Below, in pieces: positions 24,083 to 33,611 of a DNA stretch of 52,901 nucleotides. The notes under the pieces are model-generated. The model did not search any database and had not been told where the DNA came from. It saw nothing but the letters and a program-made list of their open reading frames with translations. The position numbers were made by a program, and so were the translations under genes. How positions within the stretch are numbered: position 1 is the first letter of the stretch; every line of letters begins with the position of its first letter. Origin of the DNA: Actinomycetes bacterium (GTDB lineage: Bacteria; Actinomycetota; Acidimicrobiia; Acidimicrobiales; JAMCQF01); the NCBI GenBank assembly GCA_021851885.1, contig JAJZBS010000009.1, forward strand, positions 1 to 52,901, written 5' to 3'.

Positions 24083-25069
24083 GTGCCCCTGTTCAGTCGC
24101 CGGAGCGAAGCATCGCCACCGCGGCCCGTCCTGGTCGTCAGCATGGATGGCTGGATCGACGCCGGCATGGCCGCGTCCGGCGCCGTCGGCTCCCTCGTGC
24201 CCTCGGTCGTCCCCCAGGTGGTGGCGACCTTCGACACCGACGAGCTCCTCGACCACCGGGCACGCCGGCCGGTCGTCGAGATCACCGACGGCCTCACCAC
24301 CGGGCTGACCTGGCCGGCCATCGAGCTGCGCGTCGGGACCGACCGCAACGGCGCGGGCGTCGCCGCGCTCGTGGGCCCCGAGCCCGACTTCCGGTGGAAG
24401 GCCTTCTCTGCGGACGTCGTGGCACTCGCCCGGGAGCTCGACGTCCGTCTCGCAGTCGGTCTCGGCGGCTTCCCCGCCCCGGTGCCCCATACACGGGCGG
24501 TCCGGCTTGCGACAACCGGGAACGCGCCGGACATGGCGCACCGCATCGGATTTGTCCAGGGGACCCTCGAGGTGCCGGCTGGGATCCAAGCGGCTCTCGA
24601 AGTCGCCTTCGCCGAAGCAGGCATCCCCGTCATCGGGCTGTGGGCGCGCGTCCCCCACTACGTCGCGGCGATGCCGTTCCCCGCTGCGAGCGCAGCGCTC
24701 ATCGACGGGCTCAACCTCGTTGGCAACCTCTCTCTCGACACAGCCCAGTTGCGCACCCAGGCCGATGCCTCGCTCCGGCGCGTCGACGAACTGATCGCGC
24801 AAAGCTCGGATCACGAGGCGATGGTCCGCCAGCTCGAGCAGCGGATCGACGCGGCCGAAGGCAACACCCTCGACCTGGCTCAGATGCCCACGGGCGACGA
24901 GATCGCGAGTGAGCTCGAGCGATATCTCCGGACCGAGGGCGGGCCGAACCCGGAGGCCAACGAGACCGACGGCGGGCGCGATCGCGGCGGCCACGGCGGG
25001 GGCCACGGCGGGGGCCCGGCGGACCCGGACGGGCCCCCGGGCATGGGCGGCCGCCCGCAGGGACTGTGA
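24083..25069 (+). CDS. PAC2 family protein
   Basis: A 328-residue protein of the PAC2 family (related to proteasome-assembly chaperones), common in actinobacteria and of unproven function. Recognisable pieces: LVVSMDGWIDAGMAA at the N terminus, LGGFPAPVPHTR and IGLWARVPHYVAAMPFPAAS in the middle. The C-terminal tail is rich in Gly/His/Pro. GTG 24083 has GAGGAG upstream and directly follows the kinase gene. It overlaps the next gene (GTGA). No proteasome genes are visible nearby. Confidence 0.85.
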   Translation: MPLFSRRSEASPPRPVLVVSMDGWIDAGMAASGAVGSLVPSVVPQVVATFDTDELLDHRARRPVVEITDGLTTGLTWPAIELRVGTDRNGAGVAALVGPEPDFRWKAFSADVVALARELDVRLAVGLGGFPAPVPHTRAVRLATTGNAPDMAHRIGFVQGTLEVPAGIQAALEVAFAEAGIPVIGLWARVPHYVAAMPFPAASAALIDGLNLVGNLSLDTAQLRTQADASLRRVDELIAQSSDHEAMVRQLEQRIDAAEGNTLDLAQMPTGDEIASELERYLRTEGGPNPEANETDGGRDRGGHGGGHGGGPADPDGPPGMGGRPQGL

Positions 25070-26517
25070 CCGATCACGACGAGCCACAGCCCGCAGGCGG
25101 GAGCGGCCTCCTCTCCGCCGACGGTGGCGAGAGCGCGACGTCTCGCGGGTTCCGGTTTCGGCGCGCCACGCCGGCACACAGGGCAACCAGGGCGCAAAGC
25201 GCGCGCAACGCGGCACGCCCGACCGGAGGGGGAAGGGGCCACCGTCCGGCCTTGTGGGCGACGGCGGCGCTCGCGATCGCCGTCGTCGCGCTGGGGGCCT
25301 TGACGGCGGTCCAGCTCGCACGCCCCTACGCCGCACCAAAGATCACCGGCGCTCTTGCAGGGACCCACGTCGTCGCCGGCACCCGTCCCGTGCTCCCCTG
25401 GCCGGCCTCCGGAGAGGCGGAGGTCGACGTCCAAGGCATCGGCATGCTCGGCGCGCTTCATGCGACGACGCCTGTCCCGATCGCCAGCCTGACGAAGATG
25501 ATGACAGCTCTCATCGTGCTCACGGACCACCCGCTCGCACCGCTGGCGGCGCCTGGAAGCGGGGGCGGCGCTCCGTCCGACGGGCCGGTGTTGACCGTAT
25601 CGCGCACAGACGTCACCACCGCCTTCTTCGAAGCCCTGGGCGGCCAGTCCGTCGCGCGCGTCGCGGCGGGAGAGACGCTGACCGAGCGGCAGGCTCTCGA
25701 GGCGTTGCTTGTGCCGTCGGCGAACAACATCGCCGCCATCCTGGCCGTCTGGGACGCCGGGAGCGTGAGCGCCTTCGTCGCCAAGATGAACGCGCAGGCA
25801 CAGGCCCTGCACATGACGGGGACGCACTACGCCGACGTGAGCGGCGTCGACCCAGCGACGGTCTCCGACGCGCACGACCTGGTGCTGCTCGCCGAGCAGG
25901 CCATGGCGAACCCGACCTTCGCCCAGATCGTCGCCGAGCCCCAAGTCGTCCTCCCCGTCGCCGGTCTCGTCTACAACGACAACGCCCTTGTCGGCCACGA
26001 TCAGTTCATCGGCGTCAAGACCGGGTACACGTCGCAAGCCGGTGGCTGCTTCACCTTCGTCACCACCCTGACGGTGGGCGGCAGACTCCTCCACATCGTG
26101 GGCGTCGTACTCGGGCAACGGGGCCGAAGCGATCTCGACACGGCTCTCCACGCGGGTCAACTTCTCGCGGACGCAGCCGCGCGCACCGTGCGCGAGATCA
26201 CGGCTGTTCCCGCCGGGGAGGTGGTGGCCTCGGTCGTCCTGGCCTCCGGGCAGCGCATACCGGTCACGGTGCGCGCCCCCGCACGACTCCTCGCCTGGCC
26301 GGGCCTGCGCGTGCAGGTGCACGCGTCGATCTCCCTTGGCCCCCACGGTTCCCCGCCGCCGGCGGGCGCGCGCCTGGCGGCCGGTCCCCTCCCGGGCAAC
26401 GGTGACCCGACAGGCGACCTCACCGTCACCGTGGGCACCCAACGGGTGAGCGTGGCGGTGGCGACGGCCCGCCCTGTCGGCTCCCCCTCGCTGCTCTGGC
26501 GCCTGACCAGGCCCTGA
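25066..26517 (+). CDS. D-alanyl-D-alanine carboxypeptidase
   Basis: A 483-residue serine peptidase of the penicillin-binding S11 family, trimming peptidoglycan stem peptides outside the membrane. An N-terminal cytoplasmic tail of about 60 residues precedes a transmembrane helix (WATAALAIAVVALGALTAV). The three active-site motifs are all present: SLTK (in IASLTKMMTA), SAN (in VPSANNIAAIL) and KTG (in GVKTGYTSQAGGC). The C-terminal part is a beta-rich domain. GTG 25066 overlaps the PAC2 stop, indicating coupling. Confidence 0.92.
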   Translation: MTDHDEPQPAGGSGLLSADGGESATSRGFRFRRATPAHRATRAQSARNAARPTGGGRGHRPALWATAALAIAVVALGALTAVQLARPYAAPKITGALAGTHVVAGTRPVLPWPASGEAEVDVQGIGMLGALHATTPVPIASLTKMMTALIVLTDHPLAPLAAPGSGGGAPSDGPVLTVSRTDVTTAFFEALGGQSVARVAAGETLTERQALEALLVPSANNIAAILAVWDAGSVSAFVAKMNAQAQALHMTGTHYADVSGVDPATVSDAHDLVLLAEQAMANPTFAQIVAEPQVVLPVAGLVYNDNALVGHDQFIGVKTGYTSQAGGCFTFVTTLTVGGRLLHIVGVVLGQRGRSDLDTALHAGQLLADAAARTVREITAVPAGEVVASVVLASGQRIPVTVRAPARLLAWPGLRVQVHASISLGPHGSPPPAGARLAAGPLPGNGDPTGDLTVTVGTQRVSVAVATARPVGSPSLLWRLTRP

Positions 26518-26617
26518 CGGCTACTGCCGGACCGCGTCGGCGACTGCCTCACGCGCTGGGCGCAGCAGCCGCGCCGCGCCGGGACGGGCGGCCTGGGACC
26601 CGCGGGCCGGGAGCCGG

Positions 26618-26623
26618 TAGATT
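26618..26623 (+). promoter_or_regulatory. Candidate leaderless -10 element
   Basis: TAGATT, 6 bases before ATG 26630, no Shine-Dalgarno sequence. Confidence 0.55.
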
Positions 26624-26629
26624 GCGCAG

Positions 26630-27661
26630 ATGGACGCCATGAAGGTCGACACAGGATCGCTGTTCGATGCGAGCGGAGCGGGGTCCTTCGCGCGAGAGGC
26701 CGAGCAGGCCGGATACGACGGCCTCTGGGTCGCCGAGACGGGTCACGACCCGTTCGTCGCCCTCGCCCTGGCGGCCGCCCAGACAGATCGCATCGAGCTC
26801 GGCACGGGGATCGCCGTCGCGTTCGCACGCAACCCGATGAGCATGGCCATGCTCGCCAACGACCTCCAGATCTATTCCAAGGGCCGCTTCCTGCTCGGGC
26901 TCGGCTCCCAGATCAAGCCCCACATCGAGAAGCGGTTCTCGATGACCTGGTCGCACCCGGCAGCGCGCATGCGGGAGTACATCCTCGCGATGCGCGCCAT
27001 CTGGGAGGCGTGGAACGAAAGGACGCCCCTCGCGTTCCGCGGCGACTTCTACACCCACACGTTGATGTCGCCCTTCTTCGACCCGGGTCCCAACCCGCAC
27101 GGGACGCCCAAGGTCCTGCTCGCCGCCGTCGGATCGCGCATGACCGAGGTGGCCGGCGAGGTCGCCGACGGCCTGATCGTCCACGGCTTCACGACCGAGC
27201 GCTACCTGCGCGAGGTCACGCTCCCGGCACTCGAACGGGGTCTTGCCCTCAGCGGTCGCACCCGCTCCGACGTGCAGATCTCTCTTCCCGGCTTCGTCGT
27301 CACCGGGGAGACCCCAGAACAGGTCCAGGCGACGACCGACGCCGTCAAGGCCCAGATCGCCTTCTACGGGTCGACTCCGGCCTACAAGGTCGTCCTCGAC
27401 CTCCACGGTTGGGGAGATCTCCAGGCCGAGCTCAACAGCCTGTCCAAGCGCGGCGAGTGGGTCGAGATGGGCCGCCTCATCGACGACGAGATCCTCCATA
27501 CCTTCGCCGTCGTCTGCGAACCCGGCGAAGTCCCCGCCCGGGTCGTCGAGCGCTTCGGCGACATCGTCGACCGGTTCACGGCGTACACGCCGGCCATGGC
27601 CGACAGCAAGAGCTGGAAGGCGATCGTCGCCGGGTTCCACGCCCTCGGCGAGCGCCCGTAG
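26630..27661 (+). CDS. LLM class oxidoreductase, probably F420-dependent
   Basis: A 343-residue TIM-barrel luciferase-like protein. The N-terminal barrel strands include FAREAEQAGYDGLWVAETGH and the family segment IELGTGIAVAFARNPM. The ligand-binding region has GRFLLGLGSQIKPH. The C-terminal half has ADGLIVHGFTTERYL. It belongs to the TIGR03617-like or related subfamily of predicted F420-dependent enzymes common in mycobacteria. The cofactor is inferred from the family. Two further LLM genes occur at 49429 and 51453. Confidence 0.88.
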   Translation: MDAMKVDTGSLFDASGAGSFAREAEQAGYDGLWVAETGHDPFVALALAAAQTDRIELGTGIAVAFARNPMSMAMLANDLQIYSKGRFLLGLGSQIKPHIEKRFSMTWSHPAARMREYILAMRAIWEAWNERTPLAFRGDFYTHTLMSPFFDPGPNPHGTPKVLLAAVGSRMTEVAGEVADGLIVHGFTTERYLREVTLPALERGLALSGRTRSDVQISLPGFVVTGETPEQVQATTDAVKAQIAFYGSTPAYKVVLDLHGWGDLQAELNSLSKRGEWVEMGRLIDDEILHTFAVVCEPGEVPARVVERFGDIVDRFTAYTPAMADSKSWKAIVAGFHALGERP

Positions 27662-27740
27662 GCAACTCCCCAACCTCTCGCTACGGACTGCCCTCGAGGC
27701 GCCGAGAGGTCGAACGGGGCCACCCTTGATCGGTGGGTCT

Positions 27741-30266
27741 TCAGACGACGATGTTCACGAGACGCGGCGGCTTCGCGATCAACCGGGCCGGCTGCCGCCC
27801 GGCGAGCTCTGCGACGACGCGCTCGGAGGCCAAGGCGATGCGCAAGGCCTCGTCCTCGCCGATGCCCGGGTCGACGTCGACGCGGTCGCGGACCTTGCCG
27901 TTGACTTGAACGACCAGCGTCGACCGCTCCGAGCGGGCCAGGTCGGCGTCGGCGACGGGCCAGGCTTGGGCGTGGACCTTCTCGCCGGGATGGCGTGCCT
28001 CCCACAGCTCTGCCGTCACGTGCGGGGTCATCGGCGCCATGCACAGGAGCAACGCGTCGAGCGCCTCGTCGAGGACGTCGGGTCGCCCACCGTGCGGATC
28101 GTGCGCGTAGCGGGCGAGCTCGTTGACGAAGGCCATGCATGCGGCGACCGCCGTGTTGTACGACCATCGGGCGAAGTCCTCGGTCACCTTGGCGATCAAC
28201 CGGTGCGTCGCCCGGCGCTGGGCAAGGTCGGCCGGCCGCAGCTCCCCGGTGGGTGGCTGCCCCGCCGCGGGAGGCCGCCCGTCGGCCGAAGCGTGCGCCT
28301 TTGCGGAAGGCTGCCCCTCCTGTCCCACCGCGAGCCGCCAGACCCGGTCGAGGAAGCGGCCGCACCCCTCGATGACCTCGTCGGTCTGCCGTGACCAGTC
28401 GACGTCGTCGGCGGGCGGGCCGACAAAGAGGTGGTAGAGGCGCAAAGCGTCCGCCCCGACGTCGTCGACGTAGCGCGACGGGGCGACCAGATTGCCTTTC
28501 GACTTCGACATCTTCGATCCGCCGAGGCGGATCATGCCTTGGGTGAACAGGCGCTGGAACGGCTCACGCAACCCCTCCGGGGCGATCCCCACGTCCCCGA
28601 GGGCCCGCGTGAAGAAGCGCGCGTACATCAGGTGCAAGATGGCGTGCTCCACCCCGCCGATGTACTGGTCAACCGGCATCCATCGTGCGGCGATCTCCGG
28701 GTCGAAAGGCCGGTCCTGGGCCCAGGGGTCGCAAAAGCGCAAGAAGTACCACGACGAGTCGACGAAGGTGTCCATCGTGTCGCTCTCGCGCCGCGCGTCC
28801 CCACCGCAACGCGGGCACGGCGTGGAGCGGAACGCTTCGTGGCGCGCCAGCGGCGACTCCCCCGTCGGCCGCAGCTCGACATCGTCGGGCAAGAGCACCG
28901 GCAGGTCGTCGTCGGGAACCGGCACGATCCCGCAGGCCGCGCAGTAGACGACCGGGATCGGGCAGCCCCAGTAGCGCTGGCGGCTGACGAGCCAGTCGCG
29001 CAGGCGGTAGTTGACCGTGCGCCGGCCTATGCCCTGTTCCTCGATCCAGGCGATGGCGCGGTCTTTCGCCTCGGCGAGGGGGAGACCGTCGAGGAAGGCG
29101 CTGTTGATCTTGACACCGTCGCCGGTCCAGGCACCTCCGGAGAAGCCCTCTGGCGGCTGGGTGGTCCGCACGACGGGGAGGCCGTGGACGGCCGCGAAGT
29201 CCCAGTCCCGCTCGTCCTCTGCGGGCACGGCCATGATCGCGCCCGTTCCGTAGCCCATGAGGACGTAGTCCGCGATCCAGATGGGCACGGGCTGCCCGTT
29301 GAAGGGGTTGCGCGCCAAGCTGCCCGTGAAGGCACCCCGCTTCGCCAGCTCACCCTCGTTGGCAGTCCTCTCGATCTCCGACGCCCGCGCGGCCCGCGCG
29401 CGCAGCTCGGCCACGACCGCAGCTTGGTCCGGGGTCGTCAGCTCGTCGACCAGCGGGTGCTCAGGAGCGAGCACGACGTAGGTCATCCCGAAGCTGGTGT
29501 CCGGACGCGTCGTGAACACCTTCACAACGCGCTTATCGGCTCGCGAGGTGTCTCCGAGGACCTCCAGTTCGAACTCGGCCCCTTCGGAGCGGCCGATCCA
29601 GTTGCGCTGCATCGTCTTGACCCGCGCCGGCCAGTCGAGATCGTCGAGGCCCCCCAGAAGCTCCTCGGCGTAGCGCGTGATGCGCAGGAACCACTGTTCG
29701 AGGTCGCGGTGCTCGACGACGTCACCGGAGCGCTCACACGTCCCGTCGGCAAGGACCTGCTCGTTGGCGAGGACCGTCTGGCACCCGGGGCACCAGTTGA
29801 CCGGAGCCTTGGCGCGGTAGGCGAGCCCCGCTTCGAGGAACCGGTTGAAGATGACCTGGTTCCACTTGATGTACGCGGGGTCGTGGCTACGGATCTCGCG
29901 CCGCCAGTCGTAGACCGCGCCGATGGAGATCAGGCTCTCCTTCAGCTCCCGGATCCGCTGATCCGTGAAGGTGCGCGGGTGCACGCCCGTCGCCATCGCT
30001 GCATTCTCGGCGGGCAGCCCGAAGGAGTCGAAGCCGATCGGCGACAGGACGGCAAAGCCGTTCATCGTCCGGTGCCGGACGATCAGGTCCCCGAAGGTGT
30101 AGTTCCGGACGTGGCCCTGGTGGGCGGGGCCGCTCGGGTACGGGTACATGCACAGGACGTAGTAGCGGGGCCGCCGGTCGTCCACGTCCACTTCGTAGTC
30201 CCGCTCGTCGAGCCAGCGCATCTGCCACTTGCGCTCGACGGCCTTCACGTCATAGGCCCTCGGCAT
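27741..30266 (-). CDS. leuS: Leucyl-tRNA synthetase
   Basis: An 841-residue class I synthetase. The HIGH-type motif is in [18 protein letters not shown], the KMSKS motif in [13 protein letters not shown] zinc-binding cluster (WCPGC) and the editing domain with [16 protein letters not shown] follow. The C-terminal anticodon-binding part is shortened by a Pro/Gly-rich insert (around [13 protein letters not shown]). ATG 30266 has TAAGGT 8 bases upstream. It converges with the LLM gene and diverges from the acetyltransferase. Confidence 0.97.
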   Translation of the reverse strand: MPRAYDVKAVERKWQMRWLDERDYEVDVDDRRPRYYVLCMYPYPSGPAHQGHVRNYTFGDLIVRHRTMNGFAVLSPIGFDSFGLPAENAAMATGVHPRTFTDQRIRELKESLISIGAVYDWRREIRSHDPAYIKWNQVIFNRFLEAGLAYRAKAPVNWCPGCQTVLANEQVLADGTCERSGDVVEHRDLEQWFLRITRYAEELLGGLDDLDWPARVKTMQRNWIGRSEGAEFELEVLGDTSRADKRVVKVFTTRPDTSFGMTYVVLAPEHPLVDELTTPDQAAVVAELRARAARASEIERTANEGELAKRGAFTGSLARNPFNGQPVPIWIADYVLMGYGTGAIMAVPAEDERDWDFAAVHGLPVVRTTQPPEGFSGGAWTGDGVKINSAFLDGLPLAEAKDRAIAWIEEQGIGRRTVNYRLRDWLVSRQRYWGCPIPVVYCAACGIVPVPDDDLPVLLPDDVELRPTGESPLARHEAFRSTPCPRCGGDARRESDTMDTFVDSSWYFLRFCDPWAQDRPFDPEIAARWMPVDQYIGGVEHAILHLMYARFFTRALGDVGIAPEGLREPFQRLFTQGMIRLGGSKMSKSKGNLVAPSRYVDDVGADALRLYHLFVGPPADDVDWSRQTDEVIEGCGRFLDRVWRLAVGQEGQPSAKAHASADGRPPAAGQPPTGELRPADLAQRRATHRLIAKVTEDFARWSYNTAVAACMAFVNELARYAHDPHGGRPDVLDEALDALLLCMAPMTPHVTAELWEARHPGEKVHAQAWPVADADLARSERSTLVVQVNGKVRDRVDVDPGIGEDEALRIALASERVVAELAGRQPARLIAKPPRLVNIVV

Positions 30267-30274
30267 CGCAGCGG

Positions 30275-30280
30275 ACCTTA
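30275..30280 (-). promoter_or_regulatory. Candidate leaderless -10 element of leuS
   Basis: TAAGGT lies 8 bases before ATG 30266, in a 63-base divergent region shared with the acetyltransferase promoter. Confidence 0.5.
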
Positions 30281-30316
30281 GCGGAGCGGGCGGGCCGGCC
30301 TGCGGCGAAGCTGGGA

Positions 30317-30322
30317 TACCGT
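30317..30322 (+). promoter_or_regulatory. Candidate leaderless -10 element of the acetyltransferase
   Basis: TACCGT, 7 bases before GTG 30330. Confidence 0.5.
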
Positions 30323-30329
30323 TGCCGTC

Positions 30330-31034
30330 GTGGCTGATCCGTGGGGAGTGCGCGCGACCGCCCGCCGGGCGACCTCGGCGCTGCTCAACGGCGCTTGGGA
30401 CCGCCTGCGCACCGTGGCGGCGACGGGGCCGGGCGACGCCCGGGCCCGTCGCTTCGGTGCATTCGGGGAGGGGGCGTGCATCGCCTTCCCTCCGGGCAAC
30501 TCCTTCGGCGAGCGCTGGATCCACATCGGCGCGAACACGATGATCGGCCCCCACGTGTCGCTGTCAGCGGGGATGGTGCCCGGCCAAGCCATGATCACCG
30601 ATCCAGTCGTGCGCATCGGCGAACGCTGCACGATCGGCTGGGGGAGCCACATCGTCGGCCACCTCGCCATCGACATCGGCGACGACGTCATGTTCGGCCC
30701 CTACGTCTACGTCACCGACCAGAACCACGGCTATGAGGATCCCGAGGCGCCGATCGGCACGCAGTGGCCCGAGGACCGGCCTGTCCGCATCGGGTCGGGG
30801 AGCTGGATCGGCACGGGGGCAACGATCCTCCCGGGCGCCGACATCGGCCGCAACGTCGTCGTCGCCGCCGGTGCCGTCGTCACCGGTGACGTCCCGGACC
30901 GGTGCATCGTCGCCGGCGTGCCGGCCCGCATCCTCCGTCGCTGGCAGCCCGGCCTCGGCTGGACGTCGGTTGCACCCGCCGATCCTTCGGCGGATGCGGC
31001 ACCAGAGGAGCACGGCCGGACTGTGACCGGGTGA
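30330..31034 (+). CDS. Hexapeptide-repeat acyltransferase
   Basis: A 234-residue left-handed beta-helix acyltransferase of the LacA/CysE-like superfamily. The hexapeptide turns are visible in [44 protein letters not shown]-like and the C-terminal [19 protein letters not shown]. The catalytic-type histidine is in DQNHGYEDP. The final [13 protein letters not shown] is standard for this family. The acceptor is unknown. It could be a sugar or a glycolipid. Confidence 0.88.
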   Translation: MADPWGVRATARRATSALLNGAWDRLRTVAATGPGDARARRFGAFGEGACIAFPPGNSFGERWIHIGANTMIGPHVSLSAGMVPGQAMITDPVVRIGERCTIGWGSHIVGHLAIDIGDDVMFGPYVYVTDQNHGYEDPEAPIGTQWPEDRPVRIGSGSWIGTGATILPGADIGRNVVVAAGAVVTGDVPDRCIVAGVPARILRRWQPGLGWTSVAPADPSADAAPEEHGRTVTG

Positions 31035-31053
31035 GCCGCGCCGGGCACGGTGC

Positions 31054-31136
31054 GCGCGGCGGCGGTCGGTCCGCTCAGCGCGGCGGCGGTCGGTCCGCTC
31101 AGCGCGGCGGCGGTCGGTCCGCTCAGCGCGGCGGCG
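31054..31136. repeat. 24-base tandem repeat between convergent genes
   Basis: Three perfect copies of a 24-base unit (31054-31077, 31078-31101, 31102-31125; each begins GCGCGGCGGCGG and ends TCGGTCCGCTCA) plus an 11-base partial. It lies between the acetyltransferase and the TraG-like gene, and its third copy supplies the TGA stop of the TraG-like gene. It is not CRISPR-like: there are no spacers. Confidence 0.92.
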
Positions 31137-32565
31137 TGCCCAGCCGGGACATCACGGGGTCGTCCCGCCAGTAGGCAAGGCGGATCCACACGGGCGGGGC
31201 AGCTCCCTGGAAGAGGACCGACGCCTGCGGGCGGCCACGCGACAGGGCCGCGACAGGGAGCCGGCGCTGGCGCCGCAGCGACGTCGTGACCGTCGGCGGC
31301 GCGAAGCGCCGGCCGAGCAGCCTGTACCACCAACGCCACTGCTGCGCCGTGTGGGACCGCACGACGACGTCCTCGTCGCCCGCGAGCTCCGCGTACAGAT
31401 CGAGGGTGCGCCGGTCCCGGATACCGGGCAAGACGATGTTCGCGCCGAACAGGGTGGCAAAGCCGTCGGCCTGCGCGCCCCAGCGCGCCCGCGCCTGGGA
31501 GAGGTCCTGGAAGCACGCGAGGACGAGTGCCCCCTGGCTCCCCCCTTCCGAGACGATCGAAGGCAGGTCCGGGATGGGCGCGATGTTGGCGACCTCGTCG
31601 AGCACGAACACGACCGGTGGCCCTCGACGAGCCTCGACCGCCGCGCGGGCGTAGGTGGCGCGGACCAAGACGTCGAGGAAGGCGACGACGACCGGTGCCA
31701 AGGCCGCCTGCTGCTGTGCGGGTGCGCAGATGTAGACGGTCTCGCCCGATCGCACGAAGTCGTGGGGGTCGAAGTTGGCGTCGCTCGCCCGTGATACCGC
31801 CGCGTCGGACCGGTACGCCTCGAGAACGTCGGCGGCCGTCGAGAAGATCCCGGAGCGCTCCGGGCCCGAACGTGCGGCCACGCCCGCGAGGTCCGAGGCG
31901 GCCGCCGTGGCCCGCGCGCGCTCCAACACTGCGAGCGGCTCGGCGATCTCCTGCGTGCTCACCGCTTGGCGAAGGTCCTGGACGCCACCTCCCGACAGGG
32001 CGGTGGCATGCAACAAGGGAGCGAGCAGGAGGGACGACTGCGCAACCCAGTGCGCATCGCTCCCCCGCTGGTGGTCGCCGATGACCGACGCCCTGATCAT
32101 CGCCTTGGATGCGATCACGGCATCGTCCCATGAGCCGGCCGAAGCGATCGGCGACCAGCGCAGCACGTCGGCCTCCGGCGGGCAGGGGACGGTCCCCGAC
32201 GGGTCGAAGAGCCAGCACCGTCCGGCGCGCCGTCGAGCGGCGACGGTGATCTCGAGGACGTCGGTCTTCGTCGAGGTCGTCACGACGGGGCCCATCGCGG
32301 ACAGGATGTTCGGCACCACGAGGCATGTCGACTTCCCGCCCCGCGGCGGCCCGCATACCAGGCAGGAGATCTCCGCAGGAGCGAAGACCGGCCCGTCGGT
32401 CCCATGGCCGAGGAGAAGCCCGTAGCCGTGGGCTGCCGACCGTGCGCGCGCCACGGACAACGGATCTGGCGATCCCCAGTCGGGGCGCCCGCCCCCGCTG
32501 GGCCCTCCCCTGGGGACTCCACTGGGCCCTCCACTGGGCCCTCCCGCTGCGACCGCCGAAGCCAC
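31123..32565 (-). CDS. Orphan TraG/VirD4-like ATPase without membrane helices
   Basis: A 480-residue FtsK/TraG-superfamily ATPase of the type that couples DNA to conjugative secretion. Walker A is GPPRGGKST (about residue 71), followed by VVPNILSAMGPVVTTSTKTD and WLFDPSGT. Walker B is VVFVLDEVANIAPIP (about residue 318), followed by GGSQGALVLACFQDLSQAR, as in TraG proteins with a TraM-recognition domain. No transmembrane helix is present, and no relaxase or other conjugation gene is in the window. I chose GTG 32565 because TATCAT lies 7 bases upstream; GTG 32595 or 32607 would add 10-14 residues. Possible relic of an integrative element, or a repurposed ATPase. Confidence 0.8.
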   Translation of the reverse strand: MASAVAAGGPSGGPSGVPRGGPSGGGRPDWGSPDPLSVARARSAAHGYGLLLGHGTDGPVFAPAEISCLVCGPPRGGKSTCLVVPNILSAMGPVVTTSTKTDVLEITVAARRRAGRCWLFDPSGTVPCPPEADVLRWSPIASAGSWDDAVIASKAMIRASVIGDHQRGSDAHWVAQSSLLLAPLLHATALSGGGVQDLRQAVSTQEIAEPLAVLERARATAAASDLAGVAARSGPERSGIFSTAADVLEAYRSDAAVSRASDANFDPHDFVRSGETVYICAPAQQQAALAPVVVAFLDVLVRATYARAAVEARRGPPVVFVLDEVANIAPIPDLPSIVSEGGSQGALVLACFQDLSQARARWGAQADGFATLFGANIVLPGIRDRRTLDLYAELAGDEDVVVRSHTAQQWRWWYRLLGRRFAPPTVTTSLRRQRRLPVAALSRGRPQASVLFQGAAPPVWIRLAYWRDDPVMSRLGTPPR

Positions 32566-32572
32566 CGCAGCG

Positions 32573-32578
32573 ATGATA
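32573..32578 (-). promoter_or_regulatory. Candidate leaderless -10 element of the TraG-like gene
   Basis: TATCAT, 7 bases before GTG 32565. Confidence 0.5.
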
Positions 32579-32680
32579 TCACGTTGCGATAACACGCGCG
32601 ATGCCACGACGGGGCCGTCGGCCTGCGTGAGGTCCACGGTGCGGGCGGCCGGCACGCCGGCGACCGGTCGCGGCGCGCAC

Positions 32681-32704
32681 CGATGCCGATGCCGATGCCG
32701 ATGC
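32681..32704. repeat. Hexanucleotide repeat in a divergent promoter region
   Basis: Four perfect copies of CGATGC, just upstream of the TACGTT element of the alpha/beta hydrolase gene and in the spacer to the TraG-like gene. Confidence 0.9.
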
Positions 32705-32709
32705 TCAAC

Positions 32710-32715
32710 TACGTT
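32710..32715 (+). promoter_or_regulatory. Candidate leaderless -10 element of the alpha/beta hydrolase
   Basis: TACGTT, 6 bases before GTG 32722. Confidence 0.5.
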
Positions 32716-32721
32716 CTCACC

Positions 32722-33573
32722 GTGACTCGTCTCATCGCCGGTGACGGAACCGAGCTCGCCGTGTACGACTTCGGCGGCGAAGGAGCGACGCTCCTCCTCG
32801 TCCACGCGACCGGGTTCCACGCGCACGTCCTCGCTCCGATGGCCCGTGAGCTGATCGGCGCCTTCCACTGCTTCGGGCTCGACCAGCGTGCCCACGGCGA
32901 CTCCGGCCGGCCGGCCACCGGCAGCCTCGATTGGCAGGCGTTCGGCCAGGACGTCCTCGACGTGGTCGATCGACTCGGCTTCCCGCACCCGCTTTTCGGC
33001 TTCGGGCACTCGATGGGCGCCACCTCGCTCCTCCTCGCCGAGGAGAGAGCTCCAGGCGCGTTCGACGCCCTGTACTGCTTCGAGCCGGTCATGCTCCCCC
33101 AGATCGGCCCCCTCGCCCCGCAGCACACGAACCCGCTGTCCGCTGGTGCGCTGCGCAGGCGGGAGGAGTTCCCTTCGGCCGAGGATGCGCGCGCCAACTT
33201 CGCGAGCAAAGCCCCGTTCGACCGCTTCGACCCCAGGGTGCTCGACGCCTACGTCGAGCACGGGTTCGCCCCGACGCCCGAAGGCACGGTCCGGCTGAAG
33301 TGCCGGCGAAGCGACGAGGCCACGATCTACGCGCACGGCTTCGCACACGATGCCTTCGCCGGGCTGGGCCGCGTCCTGTGCCCGGTTGCGCTGGCCTGCG
33401 GGGGCGACACCGACTCCTTCGGGCCGGACCTGCTTGCGCTCGATGCGGCGCGCCTCGGCCAGGCAACCGTCACCGTCCTGAGTGGCCTCGGGCACTTCGG
33501 GCCGATGGAAGCGCCCGCCGCCGTGGCGGCGTCGGTGCGCGCCCAGCTGACCGGCAATGCCCGGTCGGTGTGA
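32722..33573 (+). CDS. Alpha/beta hydrolase
   Basis: A 283-residue hydrolase. The oxyanion-hole segment is LLLVHATGFH, the nucleophile elbow is FGHSMGA, and the late histidine is in SGLGHFGPME. The acid residue is likely Asp in CGGDTDSFGPD. The start is placed at GTG 32722 because of TACGTT 6 bases before it; the 13 upstream codons mostly arise from the hexanucleotide repeat (Met-Pro repeats) and are not expected in the protein. The substrate is unknown. Confidence 0.87.
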   Translation: MTRLIAGDGTELAVYDFGGEGATLLLVHATGFHAHVLAPMARELIGAFHCFGLDQRAHGDSGRPATGSLDWQAFGQDVLDVVDRLGFPHPLFGFGHSMGATSLLLAEERAPGAFDALYCFEPVMLPQIGPLAPQHTNPLSAGALRRREEFPSAEDARANFASKAPFDRFDPRVLDAYVEHGFAPTPEGTVRLKCRRSDEATIYAHGFAHDAFAGLGRVLCPVALACGGDTDSFGPDLLALDAARLGQATVTVLSGLGHFGPMEAPAAVAASVRAQLTGNARSV

Positions 33574-33599
33574 TCGACATGGCTGTCACAGCGACGTCG

Positions 33600-33605
33600 T
33601 AGCCT
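33600..33605 (+). promoter_or_regulatory. Candidate leaderless -10 element of the RecB-like gene
   Basis: TAGCCT, 6 bases before ATG 33612. Confidence 0.5.
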
Positions 33606-33611
33606 GCGTCC

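Noticed and set aside
27720-27736. Possible terminator hairpin between the LLM gene and leuS
   Set aside because: The inverted repeat CCACC-N7-GGTGG has only five pairs and no T-run, too weak to call.
31054-31136. CRISPR-like array
   Set aside because: The units are directly adjacent with no spacers, and no cas genes are present; the RecB-like nuclease is not in a cas context.
31050-31289. Plus-strand frame with repeated AAAVGPLS units
   Set aside because: It is produced by translating the 24-base tandem repeat and then the antisense of the TraG-like gene. There is no ribosome site.
32683-32721. Earlier start of the alpha/beta hydrolase giving an N-terminal Met-Pro repeat
   Set aside because: The residues come from the hexanucleotide repeat, and the leaderless element supports GTG 32722.
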